A stretch of 64,000 nt of DNA from RZYP01 sp964386405 (GTDB lineage Bacteria > Bacillota > Negativicutes > Acidaminococcales > Acidaminococcaceae), in NCBI GenBank assembly GCA_964386405.1, contig CAYLRW010000001.1, positions 1 to 64,000 on the forward strand, in the 5' to 3' direction. Both the position numbers and the translations under genes were made by a program. The stretch's first letter is position 1; each line of letters begins with the position of its first letter. Below are positions 17,769-25,725 of the stretch, piece by piece. The notes under the pieces were generated by a model. It searched no databases and had not been told where the DNA came from. It was given only the letters and a program-made list of their open reading frames with translations.

Positions 17769-18950
17769 CTAATAATACTCATTAATATAATTATTGCACT
17801 TTGGCAAAATATCTGACAACAAACGCCCTGCATCGGCAGAATGAACTGCAACAATATCCTCTGCAACTAATTCCGACAGACTGAACTGACCGAAATAAAG
17901 CTGAGTAAACGCGCTTATATCCATTTCGATATCAGGTAAGTTGAATGTATCCTCAATTCTTATACCATCATTGCCAATATTCAATTTCATCAAAATATTG
18001 TTTGATTTAACCAAATCATCAGTTATCAGGATGGTAAAACTACCTTCAATATGCTCATTATTTATTGGTAACAATTCTAATGCTTTTCTCGCATCAATTA
18101 TTCTGGCCATCATAAATGGAAGCATGCTGCCGCAATGCGATTGATCTGGGAAGTGCAAATATGTTAAGTCATCGGCTTCTGCCAACCATTCAAGTTTATC
18201 ACATTGTGCCATATGTTGTCTTGCATATCGCAAAAAACAATTTTTTACCGCTGCATCAACATACACCATTTCGATAATTTTAAACACCATACCTACGCGT
18301 TGATATAATACATATCCAACCGGCAAATCGCCTCTATAAGCAATAGCGGCTTCGCCGCTTTCATTTGTGAAGACAGACCAAAAATTAGTCCATTCGCGTT
18401 CAGACCTTACGACACAGCCATTATATTTTTGCACAAAACTTTCGTATAAAGCACTGACTTCAGTAAAGTCATTTAAATTTTCAACCCTTTTAAGTTCTAT
18501 GCTGTCATCCACTTCTCCATATGACAGTGCTCGTAAAGGTAATTCATAGCGATGTTTGAAATAAACAAAAGCAAACTGGTAAGGCTGATAAACGCCAGCG
18601 TGCTCTGGCATCAAAATCACAAAAAACTTGCCTTGCGCTTTTAAAATGGCAAATGCCATCTCAAATAATTCTTTGGTAGCGCGCTTGCCACGAGCGGCTG
18701 GATCAGTTGCTACCCCTACCAGATATGAAGTTGGTACTTCCATTCCGCGTAATTTTAATTTATAGGGGTTAAAATGAACCATGGTTGCTAGGGCACCCTG
18801 TTTATTAAAACCACCAAGAATAGCATTTTGTTTCAAACAATACTCCGTAAAATACCATTTGAAAAAATATGAATCTTTTTTTTCAAAACAATAATCCCAC
18901 AAAGATTCAACTTTTGCTATGTTTTTTTCATTAATCAAATGAAATTCCAT
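17769..18950 (-). CDS. Eis-like GNAT N-acetyltransferase
   Basis: A 393-residue protein with an N-terminal GNAT fold and a long second half, the architecture of the Eis family. The acetyl-CoA segment is VGVATDPAARGKRATKELF at about 79-97, followed by FFVILMPEHAGVYQPYQFAF. Eis enzymes acetylate amines such as aminoglycosides or lysines; the substrate here is unknown. The ATG at 18950 has GGAG 6 bases upstream. An in-frame ATG at 18962 overlaps the stop of the upstream DUF2156 gene (TAATG) but lacks a ribosome site. The two genes are clearly translated as a pair. Confidence 0.8.
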   Translation of the reverse strand: MEFHLINEKNIAKVESLWDYCFEKKDSYFFKWYFTEYCLKQNAILGGFNKQGALATMVHFNPYKLKLRGMEVPTSYLVGVATDPAARGKRATKELFEMAFAILKAQGKFFVILMPEHAGVYQPYQFAFVYFKHRYELPLRALSYGEVDDSIELKRVENLNDFTEVSALYESFVQKYNGCVVRSEREWTNFWSVFTNESGEAAIAYRGDLPVGYVLYQRVGMVFKIIEMVYVDAAVKNCFLRYARQHMAQCDKLEWLAEADDLTYLHFPDQSHCGSMLPFMMARIIDARKALELLPINNEHIEGSFTILITDDLVKSNNILMKLNIGNDGIRIEDTFNLPDIEMDISAFTQLYFGQFSLSELVAEDIVAVHSADAGRLLSDILPKCNNYINEYY

Positions 18951-18961
18951 ATTGTTCTCCA

Positions 18962-19852
18962 TTAAACATTAATAACAGCAGTATATTTTTTCACCATAAA
19001 CTCAGGTTGATAAGATTCTTTGGCTTTGCGCAAACCTTCCAGACCCATGTCTTCTTCTCTATTAATATATTTTACATCAGTCAAGACATTTGCACAAAAG
19101 TCTTGATTTATAACTGTATACAGGCCCCTAATCTCCGGATTAGCTTTTTCAAAATGAATTACAGCCATATCTTTATTATATTTTTCACCAATGGTAAAAG
19201 CCTGGACTACCCCATTAATTCTTATTAAAGCGCCTCTGATATTCAAAGTTTCAAATTTGGTCAAGGCTTCTTCTAATGCGCAAAGCTCGCATCGCAATCC
19301 TTCAGCATTTTGCCCTTTCATTTCACACCATAAATCCGCAAAAGCGATGCACTCAGCTATATCATTCTTGGAGATTACAGAGAAAACATAATCAGGATTT
19401 TCTTTTCTAAAGGCGTTTGCATGGTTTTTCTTGGCATGGTATTTGCGTCCAGCCAAATTTGCTAAGTTATCTCTAAGGTATACATAGTCCCAATTATCCC
19501 TATCATCAATATATTCTGTCTTGTCAGGTAAATTGGCTTTTAATAACGATAATGTTTCCTCATAAATACCACGCATCTCAAATGTTTTTCCAGCGAAGGC
19601 CTCTTTTAATTCATCTATTACAGCTGGCAAATCTTCGATAGCGCCCCCAAAAGGTTGCAACACAAATGTTATATCATCACGGGTAACCTTAATGATGAGA
19701 AATCCGTGAGAAATAGCCCAGCAAATCTTATAGCATCTGCGCCAAACAAATAAATTGGTAAATGTACATTCAGATCCTTGATAATAATCCATAGCAAAAT
19801 ATTTATCAAAAATGTCTTTATCCTCTAATTGAATTTCTTTAAAGTTTAAAAT
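18962..19852 (-). CDS. DUF2156 protein (LPG-synthase C-terminal-like, GNAT fold), probable AUU start
   Basis: A protein of DUF2156, related to the C-terminal domain of phosphatidylglycerol lysyltransferase (MprF). Family-like segments are CTFTNLFVWRRCY near the N-terminus, AGRKYHAKKNHANAF in the middle and RGLYTVINQDFC toward the end. The first in-frame ATG is at 19792, but it has no Shine-Dalgarno and cuts off about 20 residues that look native (FKEIQLEDKDIFDKYF). Upstream of it the frame stays open to a TGA and holds no ATG, GTG or TTG. AAGGAG lies 9 bases before an ATT at 19852-19850, so an AUU start (296 residues) is proposed. It is coupled to the Eis-like gene downstream. Confidence 0.75.
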   Translation of the reverse strand: MLNFKEIQLEDKDIFDKYFAMDYYQGSECTFTNLFVWRRCYKICWAISHGFLIIKVTRDDITFVLQPFGGAIEDLPAVIDELKEAFAGKTFEMRGIYEETLSLLKANLPDKTEYIDDRDNWDYVYLRDNLANLAGRKYHAKKNHANAFRKENPDYVFSVISKNDIAECIAFADLWCEMKGQNAEGLRCELCALEEALTKFETLNIRGALIRINGVVQAFTIGEKYNKDMAVIHFEKANPEIRGLYTVINQDFCANVLTDVKYINREEDMGLEGLRKAKESYQPEFMVKKYTAVINV

Positions 19853-19929
19853 ATTTAATCACTCCTTAATATAAGCCTTCCGTCTATCATTATAACAAAT
19901 AATACCGATAAAAGACATAAAACACAAAA

Positions 19930-19955
19930 AAACCAGCTACATAAGTAGCTGGTTT
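19930..19955 (-). terminator. Terminator after the zinc-ribbon gene
   Basis: An 11-bp stem (19930-19940 with 19945-19955, AAACCAGCTAC and its complement) is followed on the minus strand by a run of T. Confidence 0.88.
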
Positions 19956-19965
19956 GAAATACGTC

Positions 19966-20253
19966 TTATTGTTCTTTAAGTTTGTTGAAACAATCGCGGC
20001 AGTATACTGGCCTATCCATAGATGGACGGAATGGAACTTCTGTCTGACAACCGCATTCAGCACAAGTTGCAGAATACATTTGACGCGGTGCTCTTTCACC
20101 ATTACCCATGCGTTGTTTACGTGCTTGACGACATGCAGGGCAACGTCCAGGTTCATTTGTGAATCCTTTTTCCTCATAAAATTCTTGTTCAGAAGCGGAG
20201 AAAACGAATTCTGCGCCACATTCGCGGCAAGTTAATGTTTTGTCTTCCTTCAT
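19966..20253 (-). CDS. Small zinc-ribbon (CxxC...CxxC) protein
   Basis: A 95-residue protein with four paired-cysteine motifs: CRECG (about 9-13), CPACRQARKQR (about 39-49), CAECG (about 64-68) and CRDCF (about 84-88). This matches the small double zinc-ribbon proteins with CxxC-x17-CxxC-like modules found widely in Firmicutes, whose role is unknown. Zinc binding and contact with nucleic acid are reasonable guesses only. The ATG at 20253 has AAGGAG 8 bases upstream. It has its own strong promoter, a leader of about 110 bases with stems, and a terminator, so it is a monocistronic and probably well expressed gene. Confidence 0.8.
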   Translation of the reverse strand: MKEDKTLTCRECGAEFVFSASEQEFYEEKGFTNEPGRCPACRQARKQRMGNGERAPRQMYSATCAECGCQTEVPFRPSMDRPVYCRDCFNKLKEQ

Positions 20254-20263
20254 TACTATCACT

Positions 20264-20370
20264 CCTTCTTATCTATACCCCATGCGGACTCATAGATATG
20301 TTCCTAAGCTTCCCCAAGAAGTTGGGAAGAAGTGTGGAATCCTATCGAACCTGGTGAGATATCAACTACG
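20264..20370 (-). promoter_or_regulatory. Structured 5' leader of the zinc-ribbon gene (possible cis-regulatory RNA)
   Basis: Between the promoter at 20374-20402 and the ribosome site lie about 105 bases of untranslated leader, richer in G and C than the neighbouring spacers. Two local stems are visible on the minus strand: CCCAA-CTTC-TTGGG, and TATCTAT pairing with ATAGATA around a 15-base loop. The second stem ends a few bases before AAGGAG and could hide or expose it. I do not recognise a known riboswitch class. Confidence 0.45.
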
Positions 20371-20373
20371 AGT

Positions 20374-20402
20374 AGTTTATACTATTGAAAGATAAAAGTC
20401 AA
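20374..20402 (-). promoter_or_regulatory. Promoter of the zinc-ribbon gene
   Basis: TTGACT (20397-20402), a 17-base spacer and TAAACT (20374-20379) on the minus strand, the same hexamers and spacing as the satP promoter. Confidence 0.75.
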
Positions 20403-20463
20403 CACTACACGCACAGTATTTTTATATATATAAGTTTTTAGTGAAAAATGCTTACAATTGTTT

Positions 20464-21072
20464 TTATTTTAGAAAATTCGTATCATTAATATTTTTTATC
20501 CAACAACGATCTTCCAAATGTAAGATACAGCTAATACCAGCATTATCTATGCTGATTTTCCACATCTCATTTAAATCAAGATTTAAGACAGCACATAATA
20601 TTGTGCGCACAGTACCACCATGAGAAACAATAAAAATATCACTTTCATCCTCGCATTCCTGGACAATTTTATTAAAAGCCTCCCATGCTCTGCTCTGCAC
20701 TTCTTTGAAACTTTCACCGCCGCTTATTTTTACCTCAGCTGGCTTCTTAAAAAACTTTTCAACATCTTTCGGCCACTTGGCTTTTATATCTTCGTACGTT
20801 AAACCTTCCCATTCACCAAAACTAATCTCTTTTAGCGCAGGAATTTTTATAATCTCAGCAGAATGAGTCTCCGCTGTTGGTTTAGCAGTTTCTACGGTTC
20901 TGATCAAGTCGCTTGTATAAATTTTAGGCAAATTATGATTGGTAAAATAACCAACTAATCTTTGTGCTTGCCAAAGTCCGTTAGAATTAAGATGGTTGTC
21001 TATATGGCCCTGAAATGTATAGGAATTATTGGCATCAGTTTGACCATGTCTTGCTAGAAAAATTTTTTTCAT
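20464..21072 (-). CDS. cobC: Histidine phosphatase, probable alpha-ribazole phosphatase CobC
   Basis: A 202-residue phosphoglycerate-mutase-like phosphatase. The phosphohistidine motif is LARHGQTDAN at about 6-15; the second catalytic parts are SDLIRTVETA, Glu in EISFGEWEG, and SHGGTVR near 150. This superfamily has many activities. Its place as the last gene of the cobU-cobT-cobS operon, 16 bases after the second cobT-like gene, makes removal of the phosphate from ribazole phosphate or cobamide phosphate the likely role. The ATG has GGAG 9 bases upstream. Confidence 0.85.
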   Translation of the reverse strand: MKKIFLARHGQTDANNSYTFQGHIDNHLNSNGLWQAQRLVGYFTNHNLPKIYTSDLIRTVETAKPTAETHSAEIIKIPALKEISFGEWEGLTYEDIKAKWPKDVEKFFKKPAEVKISGGESFKEVQSRAWEAFNKIVQECEDESDIFIVSHGGTVRTILCAVLNLDLNEMWKISIDNAGISCILHLEDRCWIKNINDTNFLK

Positions 21073-21087
21073 TATACTTAACTCCAG

Positions 21088-21954
21088 TTATTTGTTTTTT
21101 GAAACAGAGAATTCTTCTAATTCTGAATGTACACCAGCTTGTGCAAATGTTTCCATTTCTTTATATGCCTTTATGCCCGCATCAAGCAAAGTAAAAGCCA
21201 ATGCGGTGCCTTCGCCCTGTCCTTGCGATATTTGTAAGCACAATACTGCTGATAAGCCTAATTCTTTAACCAGGTCTTCCTGACCTTCTTCTGTTGTTAT
21301 GTTACTCGCGATGCAATATTCCAATGACATAGGTGCAATTTTTGCTGCTATAAAAGCAGCCAATGTTGAGGCTAAACCGTCTAGCATAATAGGAATCTGT
21401 AAATATGCAGAAGTTAAAATTGCCCCAACTGCAGCAGAAAGTCTGACGTCATTAAAATAGCGTAAAATCGCATAAGGTTCTTCATTCTTTATCTTGCTCC
21501 ACTCAACAGGTAAATAATACCTGCCAGGTAATGCTACAGAAAATAATTGATAGCCATTACTCATGATATTTTTTTCTGTTGTATCTATACCTTTAAGCAA
21601 TGCATCAATCATATTGTCTACAGTAGAATCATCCTGTCGACAGCCTAACTCCGCAATAAGAACTTCACTTTTGGCCTGCTTAGCTAAAAAGTTTAGTGGC
21701 TCCTTGCCTGCATACATCTTTTCTAAGAAAGATTGATCTTGCTCTGATGCCCAAAGAGAAATGGCTTTTTTAGGATATTCAAGTTTAACAGGGTCAGCTT
21801 CTCCATTTGCACCTATGTAGAGACAAACCATATCTTCAAGTTTTGCCAAAGAACCTTTAGGTTTAATCAAATTATCAAAATGGTTCCTTGCTTCATTGAT
21901 TGCACCTCTATCTAAAGGTTTTATGTTTAAAACTAATTCTAAAATATCAATCAT
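21088..21954 (-). CDS. Divergent CobT paralogue, probable ArsB-like subunit of a lower-ligand phosphoribosyltransferase
   Basis: A 288-residue protein that aligns along its length with the CobT at 22728-23753. It keeps the N-terminal AINEARNHFDNLIKPKGSLAKLED type start, VRLSAAVGAILTSAYLQIPIMLDG (matching the CobT stretch around GIPTMIDG) and the C-terminal GQGEGTALA. It lacks the segment holding CGDHG and the base-contacting SAxPxEVTxQM loop, and also the GIGNTTS segment. The reading frame is intact and the gene sits inside the cob operon, so it is not decaying. Sporomusa ovata ArsA/ArsB are two CobT homologues that act together on phenolic bases; this gene fits the partner role. Its ATG abuts the cobS stop (TGAATG). 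Confidence 0.72.
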   Translation of the reverse strand: MIDILELVLNIKPLDRGAINEARNHFDNLIKPKGSLAKLEDMVCLYIGANGEADPVKLEYPKKAISLWASEQDQSFLEKMYAGKEPLNFLAKQAKSEVLIAELGCRQDDSTVDNMIDALLKGIDTTEKNIMSNGYQLFSVALPGRYYLPVEWSKIKNEEPYAILRYFNDVRLSAAVGAILTSAYLQIPIMLDGLASTLAAFIAAKIAPMSLEYCIASNITTEEGQEDLVKELGLSAVLCLQISQGQGEGTALAFTLLDAGIKAYKEMETFAQAGVHSELEEFSVSKNK

Positions 21955-22704
21955 TCAATAACCACCTAATCTCATAAATATCGCGAGCAATAAAAATATT
22001 ACGTTGCCGATTTCAGTTAAAGCACCATATGTATCACCGGTCAGACCGCCTAACAACTTTACAAAATAATTAGCTATTATCAATAAAATTAATAGACAAA
22101 GACCAGTAACATACAATGCAGTAAATCCAGCGACAAGATATATAAATAGCATGCCTAAAAGAAACGCAATATAAGTATAGTATGGTTTAGCATACATCTT
22201 AAAGAGATTACCGATGCCTTCCTTTCTGGCATATGGGAAATTAACAATAAATAAAACCATGAATGTCCTTGTTGCAACTGACATTGCAATCACAACATAT
22301 GAAAGTGCTTCTGATGGCGTTTCCAGATAAACTGAAATTTTCAACATTATCAATATAATAACAGCCAGCACAGCATTAGAACCTACACAGCTGTCTTTCA
22401 TTATTTCTAACATGCGTTCCCTGTCACGTGCTGAAAAAACGCCATCAGCTGTATCCATAAAGCCATCATACATAAGACCGCCAGTTATAATTATTTCCGC
22501 TAAAATCAGCAATGTAGCACGCAAAAAATCAGAAACATTAGTTTGCACTAAAACTATATTTACTAGTGCTAAAAAGGCCCCTATAATAAGGCCTACTAAG
22601 GGGAAATACGGAACACTTCTGGAAAAATCTTCCTTTGTCCATATATCGCGCTTAGTAAATCTTATTCTGGTCAGAAATTCCAAGCAAGTTATAAAATCTC
22701 TCAT
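21955..22704 (-). CDS. cobS: Adenosylcobinamide-GDP ribazoletransferase (cobalamin-5'-phosphate synthase)
   Basis: A 249-residue integral membrane enzyme that joins the activated lower ligand to adenosylcobinamide-GDP. It starts MRDFITCLEFLTRIRF, the usual CobS N-terminus, and carries the CDP-alcohol-transferase-like acidic motif DGFMDTADGVFSARDRERML near 80-98. Multiple membrane segments follow to the end. The ATG at 22704 (GGGA 7 bases upstream) matches the family start better than the ATG 15 bases earlier. It is located between the two cobT-family genes. Confidence 0.94.
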   Translation of the reverse strand: MRDFITCLEFLTRIRFTKRDIWTKEDFSRSVPYFPLVGLIIGAFLALVNIVLVQTNVSDFLRATLLILAEIIITGGLMYDGFMDTADGVFSARDRERMLEIMKDSCVGSNAVLAVIILIMLKISVYLETPSEALSYVVIAMSVATRTFMVLFIVNFPYARKEGIGNLFKMYAKPYYTYIAFLLGMLFIYLVAGFTALYVTGLCLLILLIIANYFVKLLGGLTGDTYGALTEIGNVIFLLLAIFMRLGGY

Positions 22705-22727
22705 CAATAGTTCCCACATTTCGTCTG

Positions 22728-23753
22728 TTATTGTCTGTTCATTTCCTTATATAATCCCAAAGCTGTCTGTAAAACTACAACAGCAAGCGAGGCGCCGGTT
22801 CCTTCACCAAGCCGCATGCCAGCGTCCACAATGGGATGTAAATTTAATTGGGACAGCATTCTTCTATGTGCGATTTCCTCAGACAAATGTGAGCAAAGCA
22901 TATAGTCTGCGCATTCAGGATATATGCCCCATGCTAGCATTGCTGCTGCTGTAGCATTAACCCCATCAATCATAGTTGGAATGCCTCTTCTGGCCCCTCC
23001 TAGAATCATACCTGCAAGACCAGCGTGATCGTAACCACCTAGCTTGCACAAAACGTCAAGAGCATCATCTGCAATCGGAGCATTTACTGCTAACCCTTCG
23101 GCAACAACTCGCCGCTTTATCTGCAGGCGTTCATCATTGATACCGGTACCTCTGCCAACAGTTAATTCTGGTGATAATTTTAGCATAGCAGACGCAATAG
23201 CAGCAGTCGAAGTTGTATTTCCTATTCCCATCTCGGCTGTAACCAGGAGATTATAGCCCTTATCAATGCACTCATCAGCTACTTTTATACCAACCTGAAG
23301 GGCTTTTACCGCCTGTTCCTTCGTCATAGCAGGTCCTTTGGTGAAATCTTCAGTACCAAAAGCCACTTTTTCGTTACGCACGCCCTCGAAATGTGATAAA
23401 TCAGCATTTACACCAATATCAACAACAAACAAATCTGTATTGGCATATCTAGCCATGACGTTGGCTCCTGCAGTACCACGCATATAACCATTAATCATTT
23501 GAATGGTAACCTCTGGTGGATATGCACTTACACCATATTTAGCAATACCATGATCACCACACATTAAAAGCATTGCCGGTTTTAAGACATTGGGGAGTTC
23601 ATTTCCAATCATGGCTCCATATTTTGCAACTATTTTTTCTATATCACCCAAACTATGCTTAGGTTTATCCATAAGTTCCCATTTATGATAAATATTATTT
23701 TCAATTTCTTTAGAGGGCAAAATAATATTTATATTCTCAAGAATATCGGTCAT
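22728..23753 (-). CDS. cobT: CobT-family nicotinate-nucleotide:lower-ligand phosphoribosyltransferase (ArsA-like)
   Basis: A 341-residue complete CobT-fold enzyme that transfers phosphoribose from nicotinate mononucleotide to the lower-ligand base. Visible motifs are CGDHGIAKYGVSAYPPEVT near 66-84, EMGIGNTTSTAA near 174, GTGINDERLQIK, IPTMIDGVNATAAAM and the C-terminal LGEGTGASLA with the catalytic Glu. In enzymes that use dimethylbenzimidazole it works alone. Here a second, reduced paralogue is encoded two genes downstream, so it may be the ArsA-like half of a heterodimer acting on phenol or p-cresol. Base preference cannot be read from sequence alone. Confidence 0.92.
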   Translation of the reverse strand: MTDILENINIILPSKEIENNIYHKWELMDKPKHSLGDIEKIVAKYGAMIGNELPNVLKPAMLLMCGDHGIAKYGVSAYPPEVTIQMINGYMRGTAGANVMARYANTDLFVVDIGVNADLSHFEGVRNEKVAFGTEDFTKGPAMTKEQAVKALQVGIKVADECIDKGYNLLVTAEMGIGNTTSTAAIASAMLKLSPELTVGRGTGINDERLQIKRRVVAEGLAVNAPIADDALDVLCKLGGYDHAGLAGMILGGARRGIPTMIDGVNATAAAMLAWGIYPECADYMLCSHLSEEIAHRRMLSQLNLHPIVDAGMRLGEGTGASLAVVVLQTALGLYKEMNRQ

Positions 23754-23759
23754 ATGATG

Positions 23760-24347
23760 TTATTCTCCCAGTATCGGATTGTCTTCAAATTTAAAAGCTA
23801 ACTTTTTAATGTCCACCGCTTGTCCAGCGATAACATAAAAAACGGAATCTGCCTCACAACCTACCTGCTGATTCAACCATCCTGCAACATCACGGTATTC
23901 CCGAGCCATCTGGTTATCAGGAACGATGCCGCTACCTACATCATTAGAGACAAAAACTACTGTTTTGTTTGTGCTTCGTGCAGCTGTAATTAATTTGTCT
24001 ACTTCATTTTTTACATACACGCATTTATCCTCAAAACTATTCGGTGCATTTTTTCCATACATTAGGTTAGACAAATATAGCGTAAGACAGTCAAACAAAA
24101 TGCAGTCTGCAGCTTCACCAGCTTGAGCAACCATCTGCTCCGCATTGTATGGAGCTTCAAAGTTAACCCACCTGTTATTTTTTCGACGCAGTTGATGCTG
24201 TTTGACTCTTTCTGCCATTTCGTCGTCAAGGATTTCTGCCGTAGCAATATAAGCACATTTGTAACCGTGATTTAAAACAAATCTTTCGGCGAAGCTGCTT
24301 TTTCCGCTACGCGCACCACCAAGAACCAAAACTAATTTTCCAGCCAC
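23760..24347 (-). CDS. cobU: Adenosylcobinamide kinase / adenosylcobinamide-phosphate guanylyltransferase
   Basis: A 195-residue bifunctional CobU/CobP. The P-loop GGARSGKSSFAE is at about 9-20; the guanylylated His is in VKQHQLRRKNNRW near 48; VSNDVGSGIVPDNQMAREYRD near 132 is the family signature. The start is GTG at 24347, with GGAGG 8 bases upstream; an earlier in-frame TTG overlaps that ribosome site. It is the first gene after the cobalamin riboswitch and so under direct control of cobamide level. Confidence 0.95.
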   Translation of the reverse strand: MAGKLVLVLGGARSGKSSFAERFVLNHGYKCAYIATAEILDDEMAERVKQHQLRRKNNRWVNFEAPYNAEQMVAQAGEAADCILFDCLTLYLSNLMYGKNAPNSFEDKCVYVKNEVDKLITAARSTNKTVVFVSNDVGSGIVPDNQMAREYRDVAGWLNQQVGCEADSVFYVIAGQAVDIKKLAFKFEDNPILGE

Positions 24348-24363
24348 TTTATTAACCTCCAAA

Positions 24364-24450
24364 TAAAAAATCCCCTACTGAGAGAGGACAATAAAATATA
24401 GCTGCACACAAACGCCATTCTATATTGCCATGTTCCTATCTCCCGTAGGT
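24364..24450 (-). terminator. Expression-platform terminator of the cobalamin riboswitch
   Basis: On the minus strand CCTACGGGAGA (arm at 24439-24449) can pair, with one bulged base, with TCTCTCAGTAGG (arm about 24374-24385), followed by a run of six T before cobU. It lies after the aptamer, so a ligand-stabilised terminator is expected. About 50 unpaired bases form the loop region. Confidence 0.65.
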
Positions 24451-24454
24451 AAAA

Positions 24455-24620
24455 TGGTTTTACAGGCAGGTCTCCTGGCTTTGGATCCTAGCATGCACGC
24501 GCCTTCCCAGTTACCCAGTGGCATTTTGCGTTTAGCTCCCCATTACAGTAGCGGGACTGCGCCGGAATTTCACCGGTCTTCCCTTTTAAGTGATGAACTC
24601 GTCCATCACACCCGTTATAT
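24455..24620 (-). promoter_or_regulatory. Cobalamin (adenosylcobalamin) riboswitch
   Basis: The conserved core elements appear in order on the minus strand: AAAAGGGAA, GGTGAAATTCCG, GCAGTCCCGCTACTGTAA (the B12-box region), TGCCACTGG, GGGAAGG and AGCCAGGAGACCTGCC. It lies directly upstream of cobU, so high cobamide should switch off cobU, cobT, cobS, the cobT paralogue and cobC. Confidence 0.95.
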
Positions 24621-24675
24621 ATTCCAATTTTATTATTCTACACTAAAATAATTTTACCTTCTAAATATATAAAAA

Positions 24676-24707
24676 ATAGTGCAGCCGTAATTATACGTCT
24701 GCACTAT
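24676..24707 (-). terminator. Terminator after the adenosyltransferase gene
   Basis: Arms 24676-24689 and 24694-24707 (ATAGTGCAG core, one mismatch in 14 pairs) are followed on the minus strand by TTTTTT. It insulates ndk/pduO from the riboswitch. Confidence 0.88.
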
Positions 24708-24714
24708 CTGTCAA

Positions 24715-25230
24715 TTATTCCTCATCAACCTCTATTTCGACCCTTGCCAAAATGAAGCAAAGATCAGAAAGACGATTTAAACAAACTAAAGCATTTTCAT
24801 TAACACTTTCTTTTTCGGCAACGCGTAAACATGCGCGCTCTGCACGTCTGGTTACTGTACGTGCCATATCCAATGCTGCGGCACCTGGTGTATCTCCAGG
24901 AATAATAAACCGTGACAAAGGTTTTAAAAGAGCATCAAACTGATCGATAGTCTGTTCTAGTAATGTTACGTGCTCAGAATTAATATATGGCTCTGGCAAA
25001 TTTATGCTAGCAATGTCAGCCATCAGAGACATCAATAGTTGCTGTACTTTGTAGATAGTACCTTTGACGTCCTCTCTCTTCACCAAAGATCTTGCCAGAC
25101 CTAAGGTAGAATTGACTTCGTCAATGGAACCGTACGCTTCCACACGCAAACTTTGTTTAGGAACCCTTTCACCACTCAGGAGGCCAGTAGTTCCCTTGTC
25201 ACCGGTTCGAGTATAAACACTTGCCTTCAT
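24715..25230 (-). CDS. Cob(I)alamin adenosyltransferase, PduO type
   Basis: A 171-residue PduO-type ATP:corrinoid adenosyltransferase that makes the adenosyl upper ligand. The N-terminal ATP-binding motif YTRTGDKGTTGLLSGERVPK is at about 6-25, AYGSIDEVNSTLG near 32, and the C-terminal RTVTRRAERACLRV near 130 supplies the active-site Arg/Glu. The ATG at 25230 has GGTGG 7 bases upstream; a TTG 18 bases earlier is less likely. It lies upstream of the riboswitch and follows ndk by 27 bases, so it is not itself under the riboswitch. Confidence 0.94.
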   Translation of the reverse strand: MKASVYTRTGDKGTTGLLSGERVPKQSLRVEAYGSIDEVNSTLGLARSLVKREDVKGTIYKVQQLLMSLMADIASINLPEPYINSEHVTLLEQTIDQFDALLKPLSRFIIPGDTPGAAALDMARTVTRRAERACLRVAEKESVNENALVCLNRLSDLCFILARVEIEVDEE

Positions 25231-25257
25231 TTTGCCGCCACCCTTCAAGTTGATATA

Positions 25258-25671
25258 TCAGTAGATTTCTTCAGCTTTGAAGAAATTATTGATTTCACGA
25301 GCAGCACTTTCTTCACCGTCACTGCCATGAACAATGTTTTCGCCAATAGTAAGGGCAAAATCGCCGCGAATTGAGCCAGGAACTGCATCCAAAGGATTAG
25401 TAGCACCCATCATTCCTCTTACAGCTTTAATAGCGTTTTCGCCTGATACAACCATAGCTGCTACAGGACCGGAAGTGATGAACTCAACTAATTCGCCAAA
25501 GAAAGGTTTTTCTGCATGCTCAGCATAATGGAATTTTGCTTGTGCTTCAGTAATTTTTACTAATTTCAAAGCGGATATTTTTAATCCTCTTCCTTCGAAA
25601 CGCGAAATAACTTCGCCAATCAGGTTTTTCTTAACTCCATCTGGTTTAACAAGTACTAATGTTTGTTGCAT
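25258..25671 (-). CDS. ndk: Nucleoside-diphosphate kinase
   Basis: A 137-residue NDK, which balances nucleoside triphosphates by phosphate transfer through His. The phosphohistidine is in [16 protein letters not shown] near 113-128. [20 protein letters not shown] near the start and [18 protein letters not shown] complete the signature. Length is normal for the bacterial enzyme. AGGAGAG lies upstream of the ATG. It probably shares a transcript with the adenosyltransferase. Confidence 0.98.
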   Translation of the reverse strand: MQQTLVLVKPDGVKKNLIGEVISRFEGRGLKISALKLVKITEAQAKFHYAEHAEKPFFGELVEFITSGPVAAMVVSGENAIKAVRGMMGATNPLDAVPGSIRGDFALTIGENIVHGSDGEESAAREINNFFKAEEIY

Positions 25672-25725
25672 AATTAAATCTCTCCTCGTAATTAATTAAA
25701 TTTATACTGAATCGCAAATGCGCTT

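Noticed and set aside
20264..20370. 5S rRNA or other known RNA gene
   Set aside because: Short words such as GAAGCTTA and GGAACA recall 5S rRNA, but they are in the wrong order and spacing, and the stretch lies between a promoter and a ribosome site.
21088..21954. Decayed copy of cobT (pseudogene)
   Set aside because: The frame is full, well started, without stops, and aligns over the whole length apart from defined missing loops; position inside the operon argues for a working subunit.
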